From Sarcomyxa edulis (lineage: Eukaryota > Basidiomycota > Agaricomycetes > Agaricales > Mycenaceae), in assembly GCA_009761415.1 (NCBI GenBank), contig QUOL01000001.1, positions 2,604,001 to 2,668,000 of the forward strand: a stretch of 64,000 bases of DNA. Reading direction: 5' to 3'. The position numbers and the translations under genes were made by a program. This document shows positions 44,693 through 57,706 of the stretch, piece after piece. Under the pieces are notes generated by a model. The model made no database searches, was not told the origin of the DNA, and saw only the letters and a list, made by a program, of their open reading frames with translations. How positions within the stretch are numbered: the stretch's first letter is position 1; each line of letters opens with the position of its first letter.

Positions 44693-47600
44693 ATGGCTGT
44701 AAAAGATCTCGTAGGTCTCTACGAGTCTTCTCCAGCAACATCTCGTCGTCGTTCTCCGAGAGATGTACTCAACAACGATGATTCCTTACCCAAAGACTCA
44801 AGCTCCGCGCCTGCGTCCAGTCTCTCGACGTCCGCCCTCCCCCCACCTTCTCCTGCGCGTTTTATCCAGAATTTTTCTCATCGAAAATCTTCCCAGGAGG
44901 TTGCGACTTCCGATTCTTCGATCGATACACCTGACGACTACTCAAAGGAACTAGACAATTCTGTTGATATCACGACTTTAACGACTAAGGAGAATAATCC
45001 TTTCCTCTTAACGCGTAAAGAAACGTTGTTCGACTCACCCAGCGATGATGAACATCGATCATTACTCGTCAGAGACTATCATCTTCCTCACGATTCCTCC
45101 ACGACTTCTCTAGCCCACAAGATGGCATCATCGTCTAGTATGACTCTAGTGAATCGACGTCCTTTGCTTCATCATTCGCCGATTCCCGCCACAGTCGTGT
45201 TTTCTCGTCATGCAGCACCACTTCATCTCCCGAAACTCGACAATCATCTTGCATCACTTCGCTCTCCCTCCTTTCCATCTCTCAAGCGGACAGACACAGA
45301 ACCTGCCATGTTTCCTCCTATGGATAAGCTCGTTGCTTCAGGCCAAAGTATCGAAGACCTTGAGAACAATGTAAAAGTGACACCGGCCTGGAGAAACAGA
45401 AAGAGCATCCTCGGATCTGCTGTCAATCTCATGCTCGGTGTCATGGGATCTAGTGCGCTATCGACATTCTATAGTCTGCAAGGTCTCAGTAATACCGTGC
45501 AAGTCTTTGCTTTGATCTTGAGTACGATAGGTGAGTTATAGTTTCCAATAACATCGGGAACATGTGTTGATCAGATTTGCAGTCCCATTGAAAGGCCAAC
45601 ATTTGGAAGACAAATGGAGACAGTTGTTCTTGGGAACAATGTCAGTTGTCCTAAAATTGTCTCTTTTGATTTCTGACATGGATTTCTCTCAGACCCAATA
45701 TCTTGGCTTTCAATTTTGCCTCCACGCTAGTCCAATCACTCTTTTTTCTTTTGATATTCATGGCTGTTGCCTCTGGACTGCTGTATTATTTTTGGCGCTC
45801 GAGTTTTCATTGTGACCGGTACAACGTTCTCGAAGGTCTCCAAGCAGAACCAAAGAGTAACCGCTGGGGGGTCATCATCGTCACCTTCCTCCTCACTGTC
45901 ATCTACCTTCCCCTCAGTACTATGGCGGTCCATATTCTCGTCTGGTCGGACGATCTATGGGTTGTCGATAATCCATATACCAATGCAACTTCTTTTCCAC
46001 CAATTGTCCCTCCTCTAGGACCCGCCTCAGAATATAGGGATCCTCTGGATTTCTGTTGGACGACTACTATGAAGAGAAACGAAGTAAACTATGCGCCTGT
46101 GATCATAACTCTCTCGGCTGTAGTCTTCTTAGCGGTAAGTCCCAATGTTGTCAAGCCTTGAAAGCTGTAGCTCAAAACTATCCTTCAGCTGACTGTGTGG
46201 TTTCCCATTGCTCTACGCCGAGTCATTAAGTTATCTGTCCCGAAGGTGGACCCCTTCACGGAACTCGGGCGACCCCGAAATAAGGCAGACATGGATAATG
46301 AATATCACCGATTGCTGGACCGTGATCGTAATCCTTTCGCATTCCTCTATAACAGTATGTCTGCGTCCATCAATCCCACAACTTTCAAATAATTTGTTTG
46401 ATCTCAGACTTTCGTCGTGGTTGGGCCGACTACCAGTCGACATATCTTTTCGCGAAATTCAGCACTCTTCTTCTAGTAGCTGTCATCGACCCCAACAATT
46501 GTTTCTTTCGTTCTCTCTCACGAACTCGTGTTCCTATCGTTCGTCAGATTTTACTGCTCATCTCAACCGTCGGATTTTTCTCAGCCCAAAGTTTTTTTGC
46601 ACCTTTCCTCGACCCAATCAATAATGCCAGTGAATGGACTTCGAGATTAAATTATATCCTAACGTCCGCTGTCGCTCTCGGGGTAGCACTCAATATACCC
46701 GGAAAGGATGTGTTCAATACTTACGTTCTCTATGTGTTCGTGTTCTATCTCGTGGAACTTTTTCGCGTCACTTACAGTTCTCTTCGCAGTATCTATGTTG
46801 TAACTTATGGCCTCAGTTTCTGTATGCAATCTCTCTATTCGTAATCTCAAGTTGACGCTGAACATGGGCCGAAGACTTTACTATCATCAATCTAGGAATT
46901 GCGCATCGTGTTGTGAAACGTGAGTGTCTCATGTCTTCCGACTTTATTATCCATGCTTATCCTACGTCCAGGCTTGACACGGCGTATTGACTTCAGTAAG
47001 ATCTGTTCTTCGTCTCACCACTGACCTGTCTGACTTGGTTTATAGGCATCGATATCTTCTCTCCTCGGTAATATAATTCCTGTCCCCACATTTCATGTAC
47101 TGAAGTTCTCATTCTGACAGCCTCGACCTTTCTCCCACATCGATACATACCAAGCGGCGAATCTGGCAGGAGTCTATCACAACCTTACTACTCACAAGTC
47201 CAGAATGTCAAATTCCCGAGACTCAGTCTATGACATTTGCCCAAGCTCGGGATTCTGAGTTTCCTCCATATTTACTGGACTTTGCTGGATCCCCTGGGGA
47301 ACGGCATGTCGAAAATCTCAAAGTATGGAAATCCTTCGTTCTGGTCTGACCCTTGTGCTAATCTTCTTCCATAGATCCTCCGTGAGATTGGCTCTGCCGA
47401 GTTCAAGAAAGCCGTGCATCTGGTGTATAGTTCTGATTACGCCCGTTACAAATATCTGGAGGAAGAGATACAAAGTTATTTCATTGGCCCTGATTGTTAT
47501 TGGAAGGACCCTTCAAAGCCTTTACTACCAGGTTGTACAAGGTTCTTTGGGAACGCCTGGTGGATCCCATTCCCTCCAACACTGGTCGGTCATCATCATC

Positions 47601-49124
47601 TTATCAGCAGTGGCCCGATAAACTGACTTTTGGTAGGTCATTCGATATGATGATGGACCTCTAGCCGTTCTTCGAGCGGCCTGGGAACTCGAACGATATG
47701 TTGCTCAGAATTCCAGTCCCGATATATCACGGAGACGTGAAGTACGGATGGCGCTCAGGGCGCTAGATGGCCAAATCGTGGCATGGCCATATGACTACAT
47801 AACGGTCAGTGATACGCAAGATAGCCTCAGTTTGGGCATCGGCTCATTATCTTGTTGTATAGCCTATCGGTGCTCACTCGACCTGGTGTTGTGGAAGTCG
47901 ATATAACGCCAAAGGATCCGTACATTTCAAGTCATGCGTTTTCCGTATTAAACGTCGCGGCCATTTGATCTGGCAAGATCTACAATTAGGAAGTGGTTTC
48001 GACGTCGAGCTGACATATGCTAAAGGGGTGCAAATTGACGGTGATATCATTGGTCTCAACGATGACTATGATTTGACCTCTCCGTTGGCACGATTTCTCA
48101 CACTGAATCGGAAACTCATTCCAGAGAGTTTAGCTCACTTGGAGCACGTACTTTCTGATTATCGAAGCCATCATCGACGTGATTGCCATAGGAAAAATCG
48201 TGTTCTGACATACAGATTCCTGTCGTTTGTGTATGACCAACCTCGAGAGCCCACAGGTCTCGCTGAAAGTTCGATTGAGTTCGAGCGTGACCTTCGAGTC
48301 CGTCAGTTGATGGTCGGGAGTGAGGCTGTCTTTGAGGCAGCCTACGGACGTTTAGCAGCTGTCCAAACGACAGAGACTGCCACATGGTGGTATATTTTTT
48401 GGGTATGTCTAATGTTACTATCTCAATCTGACAACGTCCCTAAGCCTTTATAATTTGTAGGACGACTTGTGGAGGAGGAATCATGACACTATCGGCGCCT
48501 TGGAACTTCACAGTTCCGATTTCAACCCTTACTATCCTTCATCGATAGCGTATACTCCTCTTCCGAGACCGGCTTTAGAGAGCTTCCTCATTCAACGAGG
48601 GCTGTTATCTAAGCCCCCACAGTGGGGCGATTTCTTCCACTCTGGATTTCTGAACAAGCTATATTTGCGGCTCAATGATACTGTGTTTCGTGGTTCCAGT
48701 CGGGTAAGTGGAATCAACGATATTCCTCTAATCGGTCTTTGATTGGTACCCGTCACAGGCGGTTATGTTCCACTACGGAGGCGATGTTTCCGAATTGGAT
48801 ATGGAGGACGTTGACATGGATGCTCCAGGGCAGCCTTCTACCTTAGGCACAGGACCTGGCACTGACCACGATGACTCTTCCATTCGTGCACGTCCAGCCT
48901 ACCGCTGGGAAAATCTCCTCGCTCTATCCCCCAGAAAACGGAAAAGACGGATATTTTCTAAGATGGGGGCATGGTTCGGCCTTACGCCGTTGTGGACGCA
49001 AGGGACACTAACAGAAGGAGTATCGCTCGATGTCAGCCTTGAGAACGGACGCTATGTTCTTATGGACAACCTAGGGTCCTCCATCCACGATTTACATGAT
49101 ACAAAGATGACTCGGACGAAGTAG
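44693..49124 (+). CDS. Large multipass membrane protein, family not recognised
   Basis: A long gene with many short introns, coding for roughly 1,100 residues. The N-terminal ~230 residues are Ser/Pro-rich and probably cytosolic. Hydrophobic segments follow: SAVNLMLGVMGSSALSTFYS, STLVQSLFFLLIFMAVASGL, WGVIIVTFLLTVIYLPLSTM, IITLSAVVFLALTVWFPIAL, RQILLLISTVGFFSAQSFFA, LNYILTSAVALGVALNI and VVTYGLSFYFTIINLGIAH, about seven or eight helices. A large hydrophilic C-terminal half contains IRYDDGPLAVLRAAWELERY, GQIVAWPYDYITPIGAHSTW and QLMVGSEAVFEAAYGRLAAV, ending DLHDTKMTRTK at 49122-49124. The second half reads as one continuous protein through the splices. I know no named domain for it. A channel, transporter or membrane sensor is possible but not supported further. 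Confidence 0.8.
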
Positions 49125-49142
49125 TGCTTGAAATTGCGATGT

Positions 49143-49798
49143 CTATATCTTCGTGTACATTGCACAAATGCTAGGAGTTGACCTTCCATTCGGCTTCGTC
49201 TTCCCTCTCCCCTTCATAGTACTCACGTTTCCATATCTGAGCCTTGCGTTTCAGTTCTTCCAGTATGAACTCGCAAGCCATGAAAGCGGCCTTTCGTCCA
49301 GGCGTCGATACTGCAATGACCACAGAGGGCTCCCCGACCGGCACCTGAAAGAAGGGGTCTAGTTATGATAGATCAACCAACAAATGAGCAGCATACATTT
49401 CCTAATCGATGGTGGACAGCGCAGTGTATCAAAGGTGGCACACCATGCGATTCTGGATGATGGTCTGAATTTGATACGATGTCGAGTGTAGATTGCATGA
49501 TTTTCGCTATCGTCTTGATCGCCAATTTGGAGTAAGCCTGATATTCGAGGCGAGTAACGGTTTTCCCTTCCATCGTAGCGAGAGTGAGCAGGTGTGTGTT
49601 GTGTTGTATATTTCAGCAAGCACCTCTGAACGAGTTGCGAGTAGTACCGATGAAGACTGCTATTGCTCCGGCTCTTTCGTCACCCACTGAAGCGATGATC
49701 TGATCGCTATGAAGAGGCTCATAAGTCAAGACGCAGGTTCCTTGAGGTGTGTCCAGACGGGCCTCTGTAGATTCGTTCATCGCTGTTGAAAGAGACAT
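49143..49798 (-). CDS. MOCS2B: Molybdopterin synthase catalytic (large) subunit, MoaE/MOCS2B
   Basis: Transfers sulphur from the MoaD-type small subunit to precursor Z in molybdenum cofactor synthesis. The start at 49798 reads MSLSTAMNESTEARL, then VLTYEPLHSDQIIASVGDER followed by AGAIAVFIGTTRNSFRG, the family N-terminal block. Splicing gives KTVTRLEYQAYSKLAIKTIA. The final exon has HCAVHHRLGNVPVGEPSVVI, AVSTPGRKAAFMACEFILEE and LKRKAQIWKREYYE, with the conserved lysines of the active site. The stop lies at 49143-49145, only about 20 bp from the convergent stop of the membrane protein. The small-subunit gene is not in the window. Confidence 0.92.
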
Positions 49799-49966
49799 GC
49801 CAGCCCCAGAGAATATAGAAGAGAGTCACGTCGGTCGCGTCCTCGTGTCAGTGCCGCACGCGACTTGCAAATTCTCAATCTGAACGATATCGGATCCGGA
49901 CACCAAAGTGACTCGTTTGGGTAGTACTTAGGCTACAAGATACAACTTGTGGAAAGCCCAACAATC

Positions 49967-52900
49967 ATGGTCCTAGCGCGCGTATTCCCTCGCGGCGTTC
50001 GCGGTTTGACGAGAAATAGGTATTTCTCATCCCAACTAGACTCGTTACTCACCAGGGGAGCGCCTCTGGATGTCCATCCAGAAGTACGAGATGCCCTCGC
50101 TGCCAATAAACCTGTAGTCGCGCTCGAGACTACGCTGGTCACACACGGGCTTCCCCATCCCATTAACCTGGAACTTTCTCGATCTCTTGAAGACATTGTC
50201 CGGTCCACTGGCAGTATCCCTGCTACAATCGGCATCATAGGAGGTCGAATCAAGATAGGTTTGGAACCATTGGAGCTCGAACGCTTGGCGGACACCAAGA
50301 GCAACCCGTATGTAGCAAAGATTTCACGACGAGATATTGCTCCTGCAATCGCCATGAAAGCAGATGGAGGTACGACGAGATTCGTGTCCCTCCTATCTTC
50401 AACGACTAAATTCTCGCTCCTTCCAGGCACAACGTGTAGCGCTACCTTGATATTTGCGGCTATGGCTGGAATAAAGGTGTTTATCTCAACACTTCATGCT
50501 AAAATCGATTAAACTTATCCCTCAGGTCTTCGCTACGGGAGGGTAAGAAACAATATACTGTATGTTGCGTCTCTGCTGACTCCCGAGTATCAGTTTGGGG
50601 GGTGTGCATCGTGGGGGAGAGAACTGTACGTCGTCATATACACCTTTCGAATGTAGAGTTCTGCCTTACTCCAAATTCCGACAGCCATGGATGTTTCGGC
50701 CGACCTGAACGAACTCACGCGCTGCCCTGTTGGCCTCGTATCTGCTGGAGTCAAGTCTATCTTGGACATTGGAAGGTCTGCCCCCTCCAACTTGTCTCGT
50801 GATCGTTCAATCCAACACTTCCGCGTAGAACCCTTGAATATCTAGCAAGTCACTTCCACCACCTAACCTAAGGCGAATTTTGATGATTGAAGCTTGCGAT
50901 ATACAGGAAACACTAGGCGTACCCATCCTTTCATATAAGAACAACAGTGAATTCCCGGCATTTTTCACGCGTCGCAGTGGCTTCAAAGTAAGTCACCAAT
51001 CCCTCTACAAGGCGGATTGTTAACACTACTTTCCCAGACACCTTGGAGTGTCGAGGACCCAGAAACAGCAGCCAAAGTCTTGTGTAAGTCAAACAAAAAC
51101 AGGCCACGCAGTCTTTCTCTCATGCCTTGTTCCATACTCAGTCACACAATGGCAACTCGGGATGAACAACGGTGCTCTGATCGGCGTCCCAATTCCAGAA
51201 GCTTTTGAAGCTGCTGGAGCTGTCATACAGAAGGCAATCGAGCAAGCCGTCGCGGAATCTGAAGCAAACGGTATAAGCAAGCGTGGTAAAGAAGTGACAC
51301 CATGGCTTCTCAATCGCATCGGTGAACTGACGGAGGGAAAATCGCTCGCTAGCAGTACGTACCCTTCTTGTGAATTTCTTTGCCAGATTCACTAAATAGA
51401 AACCGACAGACATCGCTCTCTTGAAAAATACAGCTCTCATAGGTAAGCCGGTCGATTTGCCTATACATATGAGGACACTCTCACACAACCTGATATGCAG
51501 GAGGAGAGATAGCTGTACAACATTCAAAACTAATGAACGAGCATGTAAGAAATATACATGCCGTGTAGTCGATGGAATATAAACGTATTTGTCAGCGTGC
51601 ATCTGAGCAGGGGACTCTCGACCATCCAAAATATCATGCACCCCCAACACATGCACCCCCAACGAAAGCTACTCGGGTCACTGCTCTCGTCAGTCTCTTC
51701 GATATCCCTGCCAGGATGTGATTATTGAGTTTCACATTATAGCCTCCCGCAAAGTTGATAGTGATAGGCTCCGCTGCAGTTGACATCACGGCTCAAGCAA
51801 GGTCAGACATCGACAAATCCCTTGCGGTCAATTCTACTTCGCCAGGAGCCGTGTCCCTTTCACTAGGTGGCGTAGGTCGAAATATCGCGGAAGCTGCTCA
51901 TCGTGTTATTTCATCGCACTCACAAGATATGACACTCCCAGTGTCTACATTATTGATTTCTCCAGTTGGAGACGATGCCTTTGGGCGGCTGCTGAACGAC
52001 GAAACTCGGAAGATAGGAATGCGGACTGACGGGTTGATGCAAAGTAACGAACGGACAGCCGTCTGCAACATGGTCTTGGATGGCTCGGGTAGTCTAATTG
52101 GTGGCGTCGCCGATATGGGTATCATTGAAGCGATGAATGAAAGCACTGTAAGCACGGAGAAATTGACAAGTTTTGGTGCTAACTCCCGTTATCTCAAGGC
52201 ACTCGACCATTTAAGAACTCACCGACCAGCTCTCGTTTGTATAGATGGAAATTTATCTCCTAACACAATCAAGCATGTAGTCGAGTATTGCAATGAAGCT
52301 GATATCAAAGGTCAGTGCTAAGTCATCGATCCGTGCTCTAGACTGACTTTGTACCTAGTTTTCTTGTAGGCCACCTTTAAGTTTGTTGCGTTGTCAAATC
52401 GCTGACACTCACTCCAGTGAACCGACTTCTATTATCAAATCAACGGCCATCCTCCCTGCAGTTGCTGCCACTCTCAATCAATCAAGACAGTCCCGCGCAG
52501 CCATTACATTCTCTTCGCCTAACCTCTTGGAATTGGCAAGAATGTACGACGCAGCATCCCAAGAGCCGTTTGATCTTACCTGCCATCCCACTTGGTGGGC
52601 AGTGATTGACGATTTCGCTCTGGGTTCTGAGTTCCGCATGAACCTAGAACAACTTTCAAGAAAAAATGTCTGCGACCATGACCCTTCTAGAGGGACACTT
52701 TCGTTCCTCATAGGAAAGGGAATAGCACAGATGGCCATGAAACTACTTCCTTTCTTTCAAAACCTTGTCATCAAGTGTGGCGCGCTTGGGATTGTCGTGG
52801 CCGTACGTGTTTCTGGAGAAGAAATTGCGACTTCCGGCTGGGCTCAAGAGCAGAGCAACATACATGGTCGGTACATTGTCTCACGCGGCAAGTCCGATAA

Positions 52901-53138
52901 AGAGCTGGTCGTTCTACAACACTTTCCACCGTTGGAAGTGGACGGCATAGTGAATGTGACGGGGGCCGGAGACTCTTTGGTGGGTTCCGTCTTAGCCAGC
53001 CTAATGAAGAAACCGGACACCTTCAAAGATAGAAAGTCTTTGGAGACCACGATAGGAAATGCCCAGCGAGCCGCCTGCTTAACGCTACAATCTCCTTATG
53101 CAGTCTCTCCAGAGCTCTCGAACATTGCTTTATTATGA
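49967..53138 (+). CDS. Fused pseudouridine-5'-phosphate glycosidase and PfkB pseudouridine kinase
   Basis: A bifunctional enzyme for pseudouridine breakdown: the kinase half makes pseudouridine phosphate and the glycosidase half splits it to uracil and ribose-5-phosphate. The start at 49967 gives MVLARVFPRGVRGLTRNRYF, a basic amphipathic presequence pointing to mitochondria. The PsuG half reads KPVVALETTLVTHGLPHPIN, IGIIGGRIKIGL, SRRDIAPAIAMKADGGTT, then ATGGLGGVHRGGENSMDVSA. Next come NSEFPAFFTRRSGFKTPWSV and LGMNNGALIGVPIPEAF. A short linker contains a duplicated HAPPT. The PfkB half reads LIVIGSAAVDITAQ, SLSLGGVGRNIAEAAHR and SPVGDDAFG, and ends with the ATP-site motif IVNVTGAGDSLVGSVLASL. 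The stop is at 53136-53138. The fused order glycosidase-kinase is common in fungi. Exons near 52320-52430 are approximate. Confidence 0.9.
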
Positions 53139-53179
53139 TACAACTGATAATATGATCTTACTTTTGAGAGTAGATACCC

Positions 53180-55762
53180 TCATTCCTGGGTATGCAGAAG
53201 TTCAGCCAGACGTGTCAAGGGCCCTACCCTGACAGTTTCTCGCGCGCGTCGTTTCAGCTCTGCATGTTCAAACTCGGCTATCTTGTTTGCATTCTTCAGC
53301 TCGGCTTTTGCCTTCTTGTCATATCTCCCCTAAGATGACTGCGTTAAAGAATGTCATTTTGTTGAGGTGAGCAGGTCTCACCTGTGCACCATGCTTCAAG
53401 CGAGTTATGATATTTGCGGCTTCGCCTTTCGTCATCGCAGCTACTCTCTCCTCAATCGAGATAGAGGGATCAGGCACAGGGCTGCGCTTTTTCCATCGTT
53501 TCATAATCAGTTCCTTTTGTCCATCCGTGGCAGGAGCCTCCCTCCACTTGGCTAAGCGACGAAGTCTACGCCCAAATGAGTTGATTGAGCACCAAATGAA
53601 GGTGAAAAGAAAAGTAGTCCATACCCGACAGCCCGTTGATCACGTAACACTTTCGTCTTTGCATAGGTGTCGCACCCTCGTATCGCGTCGGTGAGAGTTT
53701 TGGCAGTAAGAATCTTTCGACTCGGACCCCAAGGTGAAACTTTGAGGGAGACTGCGGTCCGCGAGTCCATTGTTGAGGGAGTATAAGATGCTTGGTAACT
53801 CCAACCATCTGAATTGAGGTCTTCGTCGAATTCTTGTGTGGCGACACGTTCGATTCGAATGAAACCTTCGCCCAGACATTCCAAGACGTAGATGTCTTCT
53901 CCACAGCCAACCCAAGAATTATCACTCATCGAATAAACATGGGGGGCTCCTGATGAACCGTGTGCTGTTTGTGAGAAGGGGTTCTCATGATCAGTGAATG
54001 TCACGGATTGAGGCTCGGGAACATCGTCACGAGTGTCGTCAATTCGAGCAGCGATATGAGCAGCGACTTTCTCATTCAATGATTTGGGAGTTTCATCTGA
54101 AAAGGATCCGTATTTAGTAAGTGCAGAGACATCAAAGTGCATTGAGGACCTTCAACATCTATTTCCGAGGGATCAAGGCCGAATAGGGTCGGTGTAGAAA
54201 TAACACCTCCGACACGATCAGTGCTATCGACGAAATCTATGATTCTGCAATCTTCTTTCCCAGTGTCGGGAGACAGTCTCATCCCTCTGCCGATCTTCGA
54301 ATACCTAGTTAGCACGAGCGGTGTTGCAGATTATTCATTGTATAAACGGACCATTTGAGCAAACACATTGCGAGAACGAGTCGGTCGTGCGACGACGACG
54401 CAATCAATGTTTGGAATATCCGCTCCCTCAGTCAGAATAGCTATGCAGGATGTATGTTAGTATATGAAACATAGTGGCTATATTGAACTGACTAACCGCA
54501 ATTAACTAGAACAGGGAATGCACCCGCCTTGAAGGCTTCGATGAGAGCTCTCCGTTCTTGCACTGGAGTTTTGGAATAAACGTATCGCGCGTCGACTCCG
54601 TGCGCTCTGAAGGTTTGCGTGAGTGCCTGCACATGTTCAACATTCACGCAAAACACTAGTGTGGATTTGCGCGTTGCTGCATGATCAATTTGAGAAACGA
54701 TACGATAGTACGTAGACTAGTAAAGTGCCGCGCACCTGCCCGGGCCAACCATGACTTGACGACAAGCTTATTTATTGTCTCGGTGTTTATGACCTGAGAA
54801 AGGCTCCTAGGATTGAAATCTCCGGTAGTAGAATTGACAGTGACGCTATCCAGATTTATCTTCGCTCGAACAGACGTGAACCGAACGTCGCAAAGCCTTC
54901 GGATTTTGTCTCGTAAGTCTGCCAGTCGTTGCGCTGTAAATCTGAAAGACACACCATTTCTCCTGGATCATTTCGAGAAAATCACGGTGGTATACGATCT
55001 CTTCAAATACGGCTGCAAGCGCAAGACCGTCGTGTCTACCAAATGTTGCGGAAAAGCCAATAATGGGAATTGAATGAGGAAGAACAGGTGGTTTGAAGTC
55101 TTTGTCTGGTCCTGGATGCTTTACATCTGGGGAAAACTGAGAGAGAAGCTTGAGGTATCTAGGAAGATGATGATTACATTGTATTCTTTCAGCCTTTGAT
55201 AAATAGCTTACGAAGGGGCGGCAGCGTGATGAGCCTCGTCGATAATGATAGCTTTCAATTTGAGAGGATTGAATTTCGCAATCCGCTCCGGCTGGAGCAG
55301 AGTTTGATATGTGGCGACCGTGCTAAGTTATGAAGGTGCATCAATAATAGATGTCACGATAGAAAGAAGGCATACATACACATCTGCCTCCCCAGAAGCT
55401 TTGTAGACGGCACCCTGTTCGATCTCTACCTTCCAGTGCGGAAAAAGCTTCTGAGCTTGCGCGGCAGCCTGTCTTGCAAGTTCAATACTGTTGACAATTA
55501 TGAGAGACCGTGTTGCTGCTGGGTTCGACTCTGGAGATGGGATGCGTGAAATAAGAGAGATAAAGACCGTAGTTTTGCCTGCGCCAGTGGGGAGGGAGAC
55601 ACCTATGCGTGAAACACCAGAAGCCAGGGCATTATCGCACGCGTTGAGGCAGTTGAGCTGATATGGGCGTAAGACAACGGATGGTAGAGCAGTAGTAGTC
55701 GACAAACTACGAGAGGACCGTCTAATAGCTTGTAGTGCAGAATACCGCCAGACGCATCGCAT
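53180..55762 (-). CDS. IRC3: Mitochondrial DEAD/DEAH-box helicase IRC3
   Basis: An SF2 double-stranded DNA helicase-like ATPase that maintains mitochondrial DNA in yeast. The start at 55762 reads [20 protein letters not shown], a mitochondrial presequence, then the Q-like [18 protein letters not shown]. Walker A is [16 protein letters not shown], motif Ia is [17 protein letters not shown], and the DEAH box lies in [13 protein letters not shown]. Motif III is [16 protein letters not shown]. The second domain has [40 protein letters not shown] and [19 protein letters not shown]. Motif VI is [21 protein letters not shown] long C-terminal region ([20 protein letters not shown] and further) is family-specific. 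The end, reached by splicing, reads [11 protein letters not shown] at 53180. About ten exons. Convergent with the PsuG-PsuK gene, stops 40 bp apart. Confidence 0.9.
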
Positions 55763-56054
55763 CTGCGTCGATGTTGATGAAAGACTTATAGAGGCACGTG
55801 CGACCGCGTCTCAGATTCAACTCAGCTCTCAGAAGGTTCATTCAGTTCGCTTTCATCAAAAGATTCGAGTTCCATATGTACCAAATCTTTTAGAAGGGTA
55901 TAGTGTATAACGATGTACCATACTACCACCCCACAGCAGAGCACAAAGACGATATAGGATAATAAAAAGTCTAGCGAAAGAAATCTTAAAGCCTGCAAGA
56001 GAAAGGAGGGTGAGGATGGCCTGCAGGACATCGTCTGCGTCGTCAAGAAAGCAT

Positions 56055-57441
56055 TTAGCCGGATCCTGAATAGAACAAGTAATGAGCACGTTGCATGGAC
56101 ACACAAGAAAGCTAGATTCGTACCACCGGAGTAGACCTTGCCGAACATGAGTTCTTGGAGCTTGTCGTACAAGGACAGTACACCAGCACCAGCAACACCA
56201 CGAAGGATGTTGGCACCAGCACCCTTGAAGAGCGACTTAACACCCTCCTTGGCAATGATCTAAAAAAGACAGTCTATGTTGAGCACTAAATGCACAAAAG
56301 CACGTTGTGAGGCTTACCTGGGAACCAGCATCGAACATGGACTTGTAGTTTTTGCCAGATCCTGAGGTCATCATCATACGACGACTAATATGACTTGTTA
56401 ACAAGGAGACCAGTTATCACTACGGAGAACATACCGAATAGTGTCCAAAGGATACGAAGCGAGACCAGCACCGACGGTAACACCCCAACCAAGAGCGAAC
56501 GAGGCGAGGAAAGAACCTTCAAGAGCACCGACGAGGACAACAGGTTCTGGAAGAGAATGCGATCAAAATGCGTTACAGGAATGCATTTGAAGAGAAACGT
56601 ACTGAGCGAGTCGTAGACACCAAAGTAAAGACCACGGTAGACGACAATACCAACAACCGATGGGACGAATCCACGGTAGAGACCGGCGATACCGTCAGAA
56701 GCGAGAGTCTTCTTGTAGACATCGACTAAACCGTTGAACTGACGAGCTCCTCCACCCTTAGACGACTTGGCATCGTTGGCTAAACGTGTACGGGCGTAGT
56801 CCAGGGAGTAGACGAAGAGTAATGACGAAGCACCAGCACCAGCACCAGAAGCGACGTTACCACCGAACCATTTCCAGTAACCCTCAGACTTTTTGAAACC
56901 GAACAAGGACTTGAAGTAGTCCTCTAAAAGTGAGGTATTAGTAAAGTCCCACAAGGTTGAAAATGGTGTGAGAGTATTTACTGAAAGCAAAGTTAAGAGC
57001 TTGCGTAGGGAAGTACCGGATGACGTTGGCCGTGTTACCTCTCCATAGAGAGACAAGACCCTCGTCAGCGTAAGTACGACGGAAGGCGTCGGTGACACCC
57101 TTGTAAGGAGTGGCCAGACGACCCTGCTTGATCTGGATGTGACGTGTCAACCAAAAAAGCAAGAGAACTAGCAAGTGCGATAACGAACCATCTCATCCTG
57201 GTTCTGGACCAGGAGCTTGATACGCTCGATGGGAGCCGCACTGGTTTTTGCAACAGCCTAGAGGATGGTGTGAGTTGGACAAGGCATGACTGACTGAAAA
57301 CCGAACTTACAGCGGACACACCACCCATCATGAAATCGACTGGAGAAAAAAAAGGCGCGTGAACAACGAGGATGATAGGATAGCATGTAGCTACTGACTG
57401 GCGAAATCCTTTGGGCTTTTGCTCTTCTTAACATCAGCCAT
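56055..57441 (-). CDS. AAC: Mitochondrial ADP/ATP carrier
   Basis: Exchanges ADP and ATP across the inner mitochondrial membrane. The start at 57441 reads [14 protein letters not shown]. Then come [20 protein letters not shown] with [12 protein letters not shown] (first carrier repeat, PxxxxR variant), [20 protein letters not shown] with [20 protein letters not shown], and [15 protein letters not shown]. The second repeat is [20 protein letters not shown]. The third repeat holds the diagnostic RRRMMM motif in [20 protein letters not shown]. The last residues need an intron (donor at about 56136): KVYSG is joined to GSG and a stop at 56055-56057. Without that splice the frame runs on into unrelated residues. 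At least five introns. A purine/pyrimidine-skewed leader precedes the start. Confidence 0.95.
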
Positions 57442-57447
57442 TTTGGT

Positions 57448-57515
57448 AGATGAGGAAGGGGGAAGGATGGGAAAAGAGATGAGTGGGGGTTGTGAGGAGG
57501 AGAAAGGACAAAAAA
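57448..57515 (-). promoter_or_regulatory. Pyrimidine-rich leader of the ADP/ATP carrier gene
   Basis: On the coding strand almost every base between about 57515 and 57448 is C or T, just before the start codon. CT-rich tracts of this kind mark transcription start zones of highly expressed fungal genes. Inferred from composition and position. Confidence 0.5.
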
Positions 57516-57706
57516 ACTTTCGCGTGTCAAAAGGGTTTTCGGACAACCCCGGAACACAATCTCCGCTTGTGGCCGAATTCGGCAATTGTTCGGCCCGCGG
57601 ACACAGGCACGGCGCACTTGTACAAAAAATAGTTTATCATTTTGTACCTAAAAGAATGTATGGTAGGATAGAATAAAATGCTCGGGTGCTACAACTTTAG
57701 TATCTG

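Noticed and set aside
55822..56172. 116-residue minus-strand frame continuing past the ADP/ATP carrier
   Set aside because: It includes the carrier's last intron and 3' flank. The proper splice gives the normal carrier C-terminus ending in GSG.
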